A DNA stretch of 35,712 nt, from positions 1 to 35,712 of the IMG/VR virus record IMGVR_UViG_3300037882_000724. One strand, 5' to 3'. The notes below the pieces were generated by a model. It searched no databases and was not told the origin of the DNA. It was given only the letters and a program-made list of their open reading frames with translations. The translations under genes and the position numbers were made by a program. The stretch is from a virus. Positions 1 through 7,160 of this stretch are shown piece by piece (positions within the stretch are counted from its first letter, which is position 1; each line of letters starts with the position of its first letter).

Positions 1-393
1 ATCGGTAAGGGTGGCGCAGGGCGGGTCGGGCCGAACAGCCCCTAGAGTTTCAAACGGAGTGCAAGGGACTACGGCGCGAAACTTACCCGACTTAACCGAC
101 AGCTTTCCGTTATCAAGTAACGTAATTGAAATTTGATCGGCACATTTATCTAGCGCTTTGATTAACGTGTTTGTATGTGGGCAGCACGTAAGCGCTTCAT
201 CAACATACAGACCAGCAGTTAACCCGCCATCAAACGCAGTCAGCGTACCATCGGCCAAACGGCAATGGGTGTGATAAACCTTAGAGCCTGGAAAATCATT
301 GTGTTGAGCAATAGAAATAAACTTCAAAGCTTCCAATAATGCGGAAGCTGTTTTGCTTTTCTCCGCCCTTGCGCGGGGCTTACGGGTTGCCAT
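1..393 (-). CDS. sliding-clamp-like (DnaN-like) protein, partial
   Basis: The reading frame opens at the ATG at 393 and stays open for 131 codons to the left edge, so the C-terminus lies outside the window. A good ribosome site (AAGGATAG) sits about 7 nt before the ATG. The residues read 'LIKALDKC', 'ISITLLDNGKLSVKSGKFR' and 'VVPCTPFE'. This resembles the first domain of bacterial beta clamps, where a helix is followed by strands ending in 'KSGKxRF'. A clamp would tether a polymerase to DNA, and the helicase and recombination genes upstream fit that role. The family call is from pattern memory only. It could instead be another phage protein with the same fold, and the missing two thirds would decide. 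Confidence 0.5.
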   Translation of the reverse strand, partial: MATRKPRARAEKSKTASALLEALKFISIAQHNDFPGSKVYHTHCRLADGTLTAFDGGLTAGLYVDEALTCCPHTNTLIKALDKCADQISITLLDNGKLSVKSGKFRAVVPCTPFETLGAVRPDPPCATLTD

Positions 394-405
394 TGAGTGC
401 TATCC

Positions 406-639
406 TTAAAACGGAATATCCATAATATGCCATTCACAACCGTTAACGATTACTTCCGGGGGTGGCATCGCTTGAAATCTGCGGCAACCTGTTGGCATAC
501 AGTTAGGGTCTTGACCTTCTGAGGGTTGCTGCCATTCTTCACAATTTAGGCAAGTTTGCCAAACTGCGGAGCCGGCTATTCTAATAATTCTACGTTGAAA
601 CTCTATACGATCTTTAGCGGACCTATTTGTAATATCCAT
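406..639 (-). CDS. small cysteine-containing phage protein, unknown function
   Basis: This 77-residue frame starts at ATG 639, which overlaps the helicase stop codon as TAATG, so translation is probably coupled. An in-frame ATG at 651 lies inside the helicase gene and is less likely. The protein has five cysteines spread over the middle and end ('TCLNC', 'NCMPTGC', 'NGCEW'). That spacing could bind a zinc ion, although no textbook zinc-finger pattern is complete. The family is not recognised. It lies between the helicase and the clamp-like gene in the same leftward operon, so a small replication accessory role is possible but only inferred. Confidence 0.7.
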   Translation of the reverse strand: MDITNRSAKDRIEFQRRIIRIAGSAVWQTCLNCEEWQQPSEGQDPNCMPTGCRRFQAMPPPEVIVNGCEWHIMDIPF

Positions 640-2342
640 TAGAATTCCCATTGTTTAATTTCAGGCCACTTTAAATTTACGTGAACCAAAATGTTTTTTG
701 GAACACGTAGTTCGCCCGTGCGTTGTAAAAATTCGTCGCATGTTTTGGGCGGTTCTGTCGGCGCGTGTTTCATCCACCATTCATGAGCTAGCCGGCGAGC
801 TTTGCCGGTATGCTCAAAGCAAAGATAATGGTTTATAGCTCGAATACCCATCAAATAAACTGCTTTGATACTGTCCGGGCTGACAACGCCACCGCCTTTG
901 TCTTTACCGCTATGTTTTTGATAAAGGACTGGCCTTAATATCGGCACTGTTTCTAGAATTGGTGTTTCTAGAACTTTCATCGGTGAGTCATGATATGCCG
1001 TACTTTCGACGTGCATTTTGAAACTAAATTCATTAGCACAATTACAGCAAAATCTAACGGAAGCATGATTGTATGCGCCGCAACCATCAAGATAATCAGG
1101 CTCATCGCGTTTTTTATATTCGTTATGTTTTAACTTTGGCCCATCGCAAATTTTAACAGGCGGCGGATCGCCTTTTTTCTGTCCTGGCTTGCGTGGGGTT
1201 ACTGGGTCGTCAATAGGGCCGTTATTTGCAATGTTGCCCACAAAATCAAGAGCTAGAGTGTTTGATTTAGGCGTACTTCTGAATTTCTGCCAATTTGGTA
1301 AAACGCGAGTACCGCGCCCTAATTTTTGAACGTGTTTCCCAGGGCTGCAAGTTGGTTGTAAATCTGCAATAAGGTCTATCTGCGGTTCATCATAGCCAGT
1401 CGTTAGCATGTTGGCGCCGACAATTGCCCAATATTCACCGGCCGAATAAGCCTCTAGACGTTCTTTGTTTTTGGCTTTACTCTTTGAATGAACAAACGTA
1501 GTCGGCGCACCTAACGAATTCAATATTTCGCTAATATGCTCGGCGTTCTTAATACCGGCCGCAAATACCATACATTTCTGACGATCGTAGCCAAACTCTA
1601 GAATCTCTTTGCAAGCCGCATACAAAATATCTTCGCGACTTTCTATCAAATCTTCCGCTTGCTTTTGGTTGTAATCTCCGCCTGTAATGCCTAATTCGCG
1701 AATACCTTCAAATTTGGTGCTAGTCGGCTTACCGATCAACGGGCACAAAAAACCTTCGCTAATCAATCGCTGGAAACTATCGTAATCGCAAAGGTTATAG
1801 GCAATATCAGAAAATAAACCGCCATCGGTAAGCATACCCATTTTTAGGCGAAATGGGGTAGCGGTAAACCCTATAACCTTGAGAAACGGATTTAGCGCCG
1901 TCAGAATGCGAATTACCGTTAAATATTGCGTGTCGTCATCGGCCCCTAGTAAATGAGCTTCGTCAATAAGCAATAAATCAATTCGGCCAAAAGCGTTATT
2001 GTTCTTTTCGAGAGTAGGGCAAACCGATTGAACGCCGCCGTAAATAATCGGCAGGCTTTTTTGCCTTTGCCCTAGTCCTGCACTATGGATACCTAGCGGA
2101 ACAGTCAACCACATCCTTTGAAGCTTTTCGGCGTTCTGCTCTATTAGCTTCCAAACGTGAGTTAGTAGCATTACCCTTTGTGTAGGGTAATACCTGAAAA
2201 CGTCAATCAAGAAATCCGCTATAACAATAGACTTGCCCGTTCCTGTGGGCATACAGACAAGCGGATTCCCCCTACCGCCATTCTCAAAGTAATTGAAAAT
2301 AGCGTTTTTTGCTTCTGTTTGATACCAATGGGGTTTAATCAT
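639..2342 (-). CDS. superfamily 2 DEAD/DEAH-box DNA helicase
   Basis: This 567-residue protein has the main SF2 helicase motifs in order. Walker A is 'CMPTGTGKS' (residues 30-38), motif II is 'LLIDEAH' (near 130), motif III-like is 'FTATPFR' (near 160), and motif VI is 'QKLGRGTR' (near 340). A cysteine cluster ('GCGAYN...FCCNCANEF', about 420-445) suggests an added zinc-binding segment. It should use ATP to remodel DNA, for example unwinding recombination intermediates or forks, as do phage UvsW- and RadD-like helicases. Its ATG overlaps the exonuclease stop by 8 nt (ATGATTAA), so the two are co-translated. The nuclease, SSB and Sak4-like neighbours place it in a recombination-replication module. 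Confidence 0.9.
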   Translation of the reverse strand: MIKPHWYQTEAKNAIFNYFENGGRGNPLVCMPTGTGKSIVIADFLIDVFRYYPTQRVMLLTHVWKLIEQNAEKLQRMWLTVPLGIHSAGLGQRQKSLPIIYGGVQSVCPTLEKNNNAFGRIDLLLIDEAHLLGADDDTQYLTVIRILTALNPFLKVIGFTATPFRLKMGMLTDGGLFSDIAYNLCDYDSFQRLISEGFLCPLIGKPTSTKFEGIRELGITGGDYNQKQAEDLIESREDILYAACKEILEFGYDRQKCMVFAAGIKNAEHISEILNSLGAPTTFVHSKSKAKNKERLEAYSAGEYWAIVGANMLTTGYDEPQIDLIADLQPTCSPGKHVQKLGRGTRVLPNWQKFRSTPKSNTLALDFVGNIANNGPIDDPVTPRKPGQKKGDPPPVKICDGPKLKHNEYKKRDEPDYLDGCGAYNHASVRFCCNCANEFSFKMHVESTAYHDSPMKVLETPILETVPILRPVLYQKHSGKDKGGGVVSPDSIKAVYLMGIRAINHYLCFEHTGKARRLAHEWWMKHAPTEPPKTCDEFLQRTGELRVPKNILVHVNLKWPEIKQWEF

Positions 2343-3273
2343 TACCTAGCGTTATCGATTGCCAGTTATCACAGCCTGCCGCGACAGCATCACGGGGAAT
2401 GATCGCGTTCCATTGTTCACAATAAAACTCACCGTTATCAACAGCGTTAGCCCGTACACAACTGCGGCAATTCTTTTCGGCAGGCTTTTTAAAATGGCAA
2501 ACGTCTTTGAATCGGCAAAGGCTTTTACATTCATAAAAGTTAGCATTTTCTGATAATCTAGGGGGCGGAGTTCTAGCGAAAATAATTTTTTCCGCTTTGA
2601 TTTCCATATTTTCAGCAAGTTTAAAATCTAGCTTTTCGACTTTTACGGCTAAATCATCATCGTTTTTATTTACGCAAAGATAAATTACATACTTAATACC
2701 GTAGCCGCGACCATAAACCGATTCTTGAATAAAGTGTTGCGGTTTACCTGTGGCTAATGGTTCGTTTTTGGCTTTGTTGAAACCTGCACCAGTCCCCGAA
2801 GTTTTGGAAGAAACTAAAACGGGTTCGTTTATTTTCCATGACTCCGGGAATCTAGCAATTCCGTCAAGACTTCCGCCGAAATGCCCGCCGCAGGTACGTT
2901 CTAGCCTAAATTGCTTACCCGTAGACTCATCGTGAGTCCAAACGGTAAATCCTAGACCCCTAAGCCATTTTGTATGTCTGGGTTCTTCCAAATGGCCGCG
3001 CTGCCAAAGCCTGCGCATTCGCCCTGACGCATTTTCTTTAGCCACCCAGCGGAAGCCATACCAAAGTTTACGGCTGCATTCATCGCCAATTACAGAAGCG
3101 CCTAAATGCCAACGAAAACCATCATCGTAGATTTCTGCCGTATGGTCTTCAATCGCCTTAGAAAGTCGTTCGGCTACAGCAAGCCTAGTATTTGCATTTT
3201 CAAGATTTGCCGTATCGTCTAATATTGATTCTTGTGTGCTGTCGGCAGGCTCGCCGGTTTCTTTTAGCATCAT
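2335..3273 (-). CDS. Cas4/RecB-like PD-(D/E)XK exonuclease with cysteine cluster
   Basis: I take ATG 3273 as the start because AGAGGA lies 9 nt before it. An upstream GTG (3324) and ATG (3303) have poor ribosome sites and would lengthen the overlap with the zinc-protein gene. The 312 residues show the Cas4/RecB layout: 'DECSRKLWY' (Cys66), 'RGHLEE' (93-98), 'GSLDG' (Asp137), 'VSSKTSG' (Lys157), then 'QESVYGRGYG'. A C-terminal group of cysteines (249, 253, 259, 269, 272) with Cys66 could hold an iron-sulfur cluster. The usual catalytic Glu two residues before the Lys is Ser here, which is odd. It probably resects DNA ends for the SSB and Sak4-like protein encoded upstream. Confidence 0.8.
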   Translation of the reverse strand: MMLKETGEPADSTQESILDDTANLENANTRLAVAERLSKAIEDHTAEIYDDGFRWHLGASVIGDECSRKLWYGFRWVAKENASGRMRRLWQRGHLEEPRHTKWLRGLGFTVWTHDESTGKQFRLERTCGGHFGGSLDGIARFPESWKINEPVLVSSKTSGTGAGFNKAKNEPLATGKPQHFIQESVYGRGYGIKYVIYLCVNKNDDDLAVKVEKLDFKLAENMEIKAEKIIFARTPPPRLSENANFYECKSLCRFKDVCHFKKPAEKNCRSCVRANAVDNGEFYCEQWNAIIPRDAVAAGCDNWQSITLGND

Positions 3274-3685
3274 CTTTGGCTTTCCTCTTTTGAAAATAGG
3301 CATACCCGTTCGATCTGTGGGCACGCATTAGTTCGATAGCTTGTTTTAGTTCGCTGTCTGTAAGTTCGCTTATATGACAATTAGAACTTTCTAGACGTAA
3401 TTCTTTAGCTATCCATCTATAAGCGTCGTCTCTACTTATATATTTTAATTGCCAAACTGGGTCTAGCAATTCATGTAGCTTAACTCGTCTACGTTTTGTT
3501 ATAGATGAAGCCATTAGCCCCATAGGGTTGTAAGTATTCGCATGGCATTGCACAGACGCCTTACAATGCCCACAGAAATACATATACGGCCAATCACCTT
3601 TTAACTCGCCATATAAAATATCATTCGATGCTAAAACTACATTCGGATTTTTACAACTATCACAAATTTTAGGCGGTTGTCTCAT
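3200..3685 (-). CDS. zinc-finger phage protein (DUF3268-like)
   Basis: The 161-residue protein begins with 'PPKICDSCKNPNVVLASN' and continues with 'FCGHCKASVQCH', a pair of CxxC knuckles likely to bind one zinc ion. The following 'NPMGLMASS', 'RRRVKLHELLDPVW' and 'RDDAYRWIAKEL' match the small DUF3268 family of phage zinc proteins as I remember it. No catalytic role is known for the family. The ATG overlaps the preceding stop as ATGA. The basic C-terminal tail overlaps the start of the exonuclease by 74 nt, which suggests coupled expression with the nuclease. One TCTGTGGGCA copy (minus strand) encodes part of the second knuckle. Confidence 0.75.
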   Translation of the reverse strand: MRQPPKICDSCKNPNVVLASNDILYGELKGDWPYMYFCGHCKASVQCHANTYNPMGLMASSITKRRRVKLHELLDPVWQLKYISRDDAYRWIAKELRLESSNCHISELTDSELKQAIELMRAHRSNGYAYFQKRKAKDDAKRNRRACRQHTRINIRRYGKS

Positions 3686-3849
3686 TTTTTAAATCTGTCA
3701 TTAACTCTACATGCTAATGCTTTTGATTTATCCTCAAAAGAAATATTACATCGGCCGCGACAACCCCACCCAACCCATTTTATATTTCGCCACCATTTAC
3801 CATCCATTTCGAACGCTTCGGACAATATTTCTTTTATAACGCATTCCAT
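3682..3849 (-). CDS. small hypothetical protein (55 aa)
   Basis: I choose ATG 3849, preceded by AGGTG. The longer frame's ATG at 3894 sits inside the stem of a terminator hairpin, so it would be poorly accessible. The protein is rich in Trp and Arg ('KWWRNIKWVGWGCRGRCN'). Its stop overlaps the next ATG as ATGA, which supports it being a real gene. The function is not recognised. It is the first gene after the internal leftward terminator and heads the zinc-protein/exonuclease/helicase sub-block. Confidence 0.6.
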   Translation of the reverse strand: MECVIKEILSEAFEMDGKWWRNIKWVGWGCRGRCNISFEDKSKALACRVNDRFKK

Positions 3850-3861
3850 GGCGACACCTAA

Positions 3862-3901
3862 AGAAAAACCCCTATACGTCGATTTATAACGCATAGGGGT
3901 T
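3862..3901 (-). terminator. leftward rho-independent terminator or attenuator
   Basis: On the minus strand AACCCCTAT (3901-3893) pairs with ATAGGGGTT (3875-3867), giving a 9-bp stem with a 17-nt loop, and then TTTTTC. It lies between the SSB gene and the downstream nuclease/helicase genes, so it should reduce read-through into them. The large loop suggests that termination is partial. Confidence 0.7.
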
Positions 3902-3923
3902 GCGGCATCAATAGCCTATCTGA

Positions 3924-4607
3924 TTACTTCTGACCCCAAGCAGGCTTGCCGCCCGCCGCTGCGCCTTGCTGCCAGGATGCGGCGGGCGGATTCGCTGCGG
4001 GAGGAGGTGGGGTAGCGACTCCCCCGCCCTGCCATCCTGGGTTAGCGGCCTGTTGAGAGGCTGGCGATGCCCATTGCTGGGTTTGTGGCGCTGGTGTTGA
4101 CGCTTGAGGCTGATACTGTTGTGTTTGCTGTGGTTGCTGTTGCTGGCCACCTTGACCCGGCATCGAACCATCAATATTCAGAATCTTACGCACTTGCGTA
4201 AACGGCGTTACCGATTCACCAGCATCCTTTTTAGCTTGTTGGTCGGGGGTAAGCGGTTGCGGCTCAACATCGACGCAAAACGGCTTATTGTGAAGCGCTG
4301 CGGTTTCTTGAATCACAAATTGACCAGTTGCGTAGCAAAGGGCCGCCATTTGAGATTCTGCAATAGCTCTAACCTTTTCATCTTGGTGATAAAGGTTGAT
4401 ATACATTTGGCCGCTTGCGCCCTTTGCAGGTCCGTCGATAACTTCCAAATCAAAAACAACCATACCCCCTTGATTGCTCTTATTCGGCTTAATTTCCGAA
4501 GCTACAGCAACGACGGGTTGTTTACCGACTGGGAGCGATTTGTAACCGCCACCCTGATTAGTCGGGTCAAACTGCTGTGCGTTAAATTGACTTTGAAGCT
4601 GTGCCAT
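3924..4607 (-). CDS. DUF669-type single-stranded DNA-binding protein
   Basis: The 227-residue protein matches the DUF669 phage family: 'FDPTNQGG', 'LPVGKQPVVAV', 'KPNKSNQGGMVVFDLEVIDG' and 'LHNKPFCVDV' appear in the usual order over residues 12-125. The rest (about 145-227) is a Gln/Pro/Ala/Gly-rich disordered tail ending 'PAWGQK', as in many SSBs. Such proteins cover single-stranded DNA and cooperate with Sak4-type recombinases. That agrees with the Sak4-like ATPase gene two positions upstream. The start at ATG 4607 is preceded by AAGGA with 10-nt spacing, 2 nt after the previous stop. A terminator follows, so this gene may be made in greater amounts than the genes beyond it. Confidence 0.85.
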   Translation of the reverse strand: MAQLQSQFNAQQFDPTNQGGGYKSLPVGKQPVVAVASEIKPNKSNQGGMVVFDLEVIDGPAKGASGQMYINLYHQDEKVRAIAESQMAALCYATGQFVIQETAALHNKPFCVDVEPQPLTPDQQAKKDAGESVTPFTQVRKILNIDGSMPGQGGQQQQPQQTQQYQPQASTPAPQTQQWASPASQQAANPGWQGGGVATPPPPAANPPAASWQQGAAAGGKPAWGQK

Positions 4608-4609
4608 AG

Positions 4610-4936
4610 TTAGGCGTCCTTTTGGTTGGTGGTGGAATCAATATCTAACGATCGTTGTGCATCGTCAGCGGGAGGATTGTTAAGCGCAAGAATGTTATTT
4701 CCCAATTCGACAACATTCGCGGCAATAGAATCGCGCAATTCCTCTTGTGCTTTTGCCAAATTATAAACAACAGAAAACAGCGCCGTTAGAATAACGTGAA
4801 GCGCGCGACCTGCGAGCAATCGGGTAAACGCGTCGATCAAGAATTGAGCATGCAAGGTATCTGACTTTTCTTGATTTTCCTTAACTGCCGCGATTTCTTC
4901 AGGGGTGAGTTCGTCAGTTTTTGTTTCTTCGCTCAT
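4610..4936 (-). CDS. hypothetical phage protein with central hydrophobic helix
   Basis: The 108-residue protein has acidic ends and a hydrophobic centre (about residues 40-62, 'ALHVILTALFSVVYNLA') that may be a membrane segment or an amphipathic helix. Its ATG overlaps the stop of the Sak4-like ATPase as ATGA, and the SSB gene follows 2 nt later. It is therefore co-expressed with the recombination proteins. I do not recognise the family. Confidence 0.7.
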   Translation of the reverse strand: MSEETKTDELTPEEIAAVKENQEKSDTLHAQFLIDAFTRLLAGRALHVILTALFSVVYNLAKAQEELRDSIAANVVELGNNILALNNPPADDAQRSLDIDSTTNQKDA

Positions 4937-5613
4937 AGCATAGCCTTTGTAAAAATATCGGTAAGGTTTGGCGGCTCAAAAGTCGCAAGATTGCCCGACC
5001 GATCACGGGCAAGCAAATCGAACTGTTCGCTTGTGCAAAATGCTTTTTGCGGACCCATAACACCGGGGATATTGTGCAACCCCAAGTGCATAATAAGGTC
5101 GAAAAGGTGGGGGATTTTAACGTTTAAGTCATTACCCGGAAAGTAGGGTTTACGCTTTAGAACCCCGTTTTCCTCAATGCGCGTTTGCTTGCAAATCAAA
5201 TACATGTGCTTATTCGGTTGATAGAATAAGGCATTCATATATTCCATTACTTTGTTAGACATTTCCCCATATGCTTTTAGTCCGTGCGAATGCACCTTTA
5301 GCATGTGCTTTAGAACCACTTCAGCCATATGCGAAACCGAGTCAACACCTAGCGTATCGAATTGGTCAACTTCGCGCGAACTGAACCACCACTTGAAAAA
5401 TTCCTCAATTTGTGGGTACTCATACGCTTGCCATGTTGGCAAATTAGTAGCCTTAGACAGCGAACGCGCCCCAGGCTCACACAATAGGAGAATGGGCCTA
5501 GGCGCCGTCATAAATACGGGCGTCTTACCCGTACCAGGATCACCATAAGCAATAGACTTGACGCCTAACCGTGCGGCAATTTGGCTTGCGGGGCGTAAGT
5601 TACTGGCGTTCAT
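4933..5613 (-). CDS. Sak4-like RecA-fold ATPase (AAA_24), recombination protein
   Basis: The 226-residue protein has a clear Walker A 'GDPGTGKT' (residues 24-31) and a Walker B-like 'TLGVDSVSHM' (about 84-93). 'LICKQTR' and 'FDLIMHLGL' follow, as in phage AAA_24/Sak4 proteins. Known Sak4 proteins are reduced RecA/Rad51 relatives that promote strand annealing with their cognate SSB. The DUF669 SSB gene nearby fits. The start overlaps the previous gene by 14 nt, and the stop overlaps the next ATG. It should act on single-stranded ends produced by the Cas4-like exonuclease. Assignment as a general phage nucleotide-binding protein is safe, while the Sak4 role is inferred. Confidence 0.8.
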   Translation of the reverse strand: MNASNLRPASQIAARLGVKSIAYGDPGTGKTPVFMTAPRPILLLCEPGARSLSKATNLPTWQAYEYPQIEEFFKWWFSSREVDQFDTLGVDSVSHMAEVVLKHMLKVHSHGLKAYGEMSNKVMEYMNALFYQPNKHMYLICKQTRIEENGVLKRKPYFPGNDLNVKIPHLFDLIMHLGLHNIPGVMGPQKAFCTSEQFDLLARDRSGNLATFEPPNLTDIFTKAML

Positions 5614-5776
5614 TAGCAGCCTTTAAAATAGCATTTACAACCCATTCGTGCGGTTTCCATGCCGGGTGTTCAGCACCAAGTAAATAACCTTGCGATGGTA
5701 GCAAAGGTTCTGTATTATTCTTAACGAATTCGACAGCTTCGCTTTTGGCTAACAAAATAGCTTCGTCGCGTGTCAT
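5600..5776 (-). CDS. small hypothetical protein (58 aa)
   Basis: The frame could open at 5824, but that would run into the Arg tRNA gene, so I place the start at ATG 5776. The protein has an acidic helical N-terminus ('TRDEAILLAKSEAVEFV') and ends overlapping the ATPase start by 14 nt. The function is unknown. It is the first protein gene after the tRNA array. Confidence 0.6.
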   Translation of the reverse strand: MTRDEAILLAKSEAVEFVKNNTEPLLPSQGYLLGAEHPAWKPHEWVVNAILKAANERQ

Positions 5777-5794
5777 ATGAATTCCTATAAAATC

Positions 5795-5869
5795 TGGTGC
5801 GACCTGCAAGAATCGAACTTGCATATTCGGATTAGAAAGCCGATGTATTATCCATTATACGAAAGTCGC
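5795..5869 (-). tRNA. tRNA-Arg (anticodon UCU), CCA encoded
   Basis: Read on the minus strand, the acceptor arm GCGACTT pairs with AGGTCGC (one G-U), followed by A73 and an encoded CCA. The anticodon loop TTTCTAA gives UCU. It reads the AGA/AGG codons that this A/T-leaning phage uses more than a GC-rich host would. Position 31-39 is a C-U mismatch at the loop edge. Confidence 0.9.
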
Positions 5870-5873
5870 TATT

Positions 5874-5950
5874 TGGTGGGCCGTGTTGGGCTTGAACCAA
5901 CGACTAACCGATTATGAGTCGGCTACTCTGACCAACTGAGTTAACGGCCC
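5874..5950 (-). tRNA. tRNA with CAU anticodon, probably Ile2 (AUA-reading), CCA encoded
   Basis: On the minus strand, GGGCCGT begins a 77-nt cloverleaf with anticodon loop CTCATAA, hence anticodon CAU, and CCA is encoded. CAU can be Met or lysidine-modified Ile. The anticodon arm is close to that of bacterial tRNA-Ile2. C4-G69 and C5-G68 are present, features that TilS uses to pick out Ile2. I therefore favour Ile (AUA), an inference that needs a covariance-model score. Confidence 0.85.
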
Positions 5951-5956
5951 TGTGTT

Positions 5957-6044
5957 TGGTGGAAACTGTAGGATTCGAACCTACGCACCTCAGTGGGTGT
6001 ACTAGTTTCAAACTAGCTGCATTCGGCCACTCTGCCAAGTTTCC
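5957..6044 (-). tRNA. tRNA-Ser (anticodon UGA), CCA encoded
   Basis: On the minus strand the 88-nt gene starts GGAAACT and closes with AGTTTCC, A73 and CCA. The anticodon loop TTTGAAA gives UGA. The long variable arm (CACCC...GGTG) is typical of tRNA-Ser. It is separated by 6 nt from the CAU tRNA and 4 nt from the Leu tRNA, so all four are probably processed from one transcript. Confidence 0.9.
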
Positions 6045-6048
6045 TATT

Positions 6049-6132
6049 TGGTGCCCCGAATCGGACTCGAACCGATATGCAATTAAGCGAGGGATTTTAA
6101 ATCCCTTGTGTATACCATTTCACCACCGGGGC
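6049..6132 (-). tRNA. tRNA-Leu (anticodon UAA), CCA encoded
   Basis: On the minus strand the gene starts GCCCCGG and ends TCGGGGC-A-CCA. The anticodon stem GGGA/TCCC encloses TTTAAAA, giving UAA, which reads UUA/UUG. It has an extended variable region as expected for Leu. It is the first of the four tRNAs in transcription order, 8 nt after the upstream protein gene. Confidence 0.9.
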
Positions 6133-6140
6133 GGAATACG

Positions 6141-6602
6141 TTAAAGCTTACCTTGAGTCTTAGGCGCCACGATTTCAAGAGTAGGTGTGCCAGGGGTAAC
6201 AGTAATACAATCATCAATCATCGCCTTATATTTCGGCGGCAACTGATCGTATTCTGTTTTAGACAGTTCGGCCTTCCACTTGATAAGCCTATCGGCAAGC
6301 AACTTGCCTTCTGCGCTATCGTTTTCGATCTTATCAAGCGCAGTGTTTACAGTGTCTTGATTGACATTGTGATTCTGTTTCTTAACAATTTTGGCCTTAT
6401 AACCAGCAGCTAGTTGGATATTTTCAGTACCTGTGACCTTATTAGGATCGCTAACAAGCGCCACATATTCATTACGCAATCTAACTTCAAGTTGCTTTGA
6501 TTGTTCCATTTGAACTTTAGCAAGTTCCCATTCAGTAAGAACCTGGATAGGATCGCGAGATTGTGTAATCTCGCCAGTGAATTGGTCGATTTGCTCAGTC
6601 AT
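6141..6602 (-). CDS. conserved phage protein of unknown function (153 aa)
   Basis: The 153-residue soluble protein starts 'TEQIDQFTGEITQ' and has a helical, possibly coiled N-terminal half with the segment 'WELAKVQMEQSKQLEVRLRN'. It resembles proteins in the early regions of other tailed phages, but I cannot name a function. The ATG overlaps the stop of the MazG-like gene as ATGA, so the two are coupled. The four tRNA genes follow directly. Confidence 0.8.
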   Translation of the reverse strand: MTEQIDQFTGEITQSRDPIQVLTEWELAKVQMEQSKQLEVRLRNEYVALVSDPNKVTGTENIQLAAGYKAKIVKKQNHNVNQDTVNTALDKIENDSAEGKLLADRLIKWKAELSKTEYDQLPPKYKAMIDDCITVTPGTPTLEIVAPKTQGKL

Positions 6603-7087
6603 TCGTGAATTTCCGCAAAATTAGACAATTGGGCCTTACGATAGTTTGGGCCTTTGACAATCTTACCATGTTCGTTAAAAACCGGCAAGCCATCGACGAA
6701 TTTACTGTAATTGCTTTCGTTGACTTCCGCAAGGGCGCCGAAAATGTTCATTTTGAACATATGAGCAACGCCAATTGCGGTAACGATTTGATCACAAAGG
6801 GAATCTAGCAATTCTACGCGGTCAAGACCCATAAAATCAACATCTAGCCCAATAGATTTAGATTTGTAATGATTAGCATAATCGCTCAAAATGGCTTCTA
6901 GTTTTGGCATTGCAAGCGATTCCGCCATTTCGGCCACTTCTTCCAAATGGCAGCCTAATTGCACAGCTCTGTTTTTATCTGTGGGCACCGGAACGGCAAG
7001 CTTAAACCAATTATCAATTTTTTCGACGGTGAACGCTCGATAATCTGTTTCCGTATCCTCTACGGCGATCACAATTTTTTGATCCAT
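6599..7087 (-). CDS. MazG-like NTP pyrophosphohydrolase
   Basis: The 162-residue all-alpha protein carries the metal-binding pattern of MazG/PRA-PH enzymes: 'HLEEVAEMAES' (Glu49, Glu50, Glu53) and 'ELLDSLCDQ' (Glu92, Asp95). The ending 'GKIVKGPNYRKAQL' is common in phage members. These enzymes hydrolyse (d)NTPs or ppGpp-like nucleotides to monophosphates plus pyrophosphate, and in phages may tune nucleotide pools or host stress signalling. It is the first gene of the leftward operon. A TTGACA/TACAGT promoter is centred about 45 nt upstream, and AAAGGG precedes the ATG. The substrate cannot be deduced here. Confidence 0.75.
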   Translation of the reverse strand: MDQKIVIAVEDTETDYRAFTVEKIDNWFKLAVPVPTDKNRAVQLGCHLEEVAEMAESLAMPKLEAILSDYANHYKSKSIGLDVDFMGLDRVELLDSLCDQIVTAIGVAHMFKMNIFGALAEVNESNYSKFVDGLPVFNEHGKIVKGPNYRKAQLSNFAEIHE

Positions 7088-7120
7088 AAAGACAAGCCCT
7101 TTCAGCGTTGGAGTGCCTGG

Positions 7121-7149
7121 ACTGTAAGGCGCTGCCTACAGGCTGTCAA
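7121..7149 (-). promoter_or_regulatory. leftward early promoter
   Basis: On the minus strand TTGACA (7149-7144), a 17-bp spacer and TACAGT (7126-7121) form a host-type sigma-70 promoter. It should start transcription near 7113 and drive the replication/tRNA operon. The -35 box is one arm of an inverted repeat shared with the rightward promoter. Confidence 0.65.
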
Positions 7150-7160
7150 GCATGTTGACA
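7144..7160. promoter_or_regulatory. operator-like inverted repeat between divergent promoters
   Basis: TGTCAA-GCATG-TTGACA is a perfect 6-bp dyad with 5-bp centre. Each arm is the -35 box of one of the two opposing promoters, so any protein bound here would block or modulate both. The neighbouring small HTH protein is the obvious candidate ligand, by inference. Confidence 0.5.

Noticed and set aside
5956-6144. 62-codon plus-strand frame
   Set aside because: It is only the reverse of two tRNA genes.
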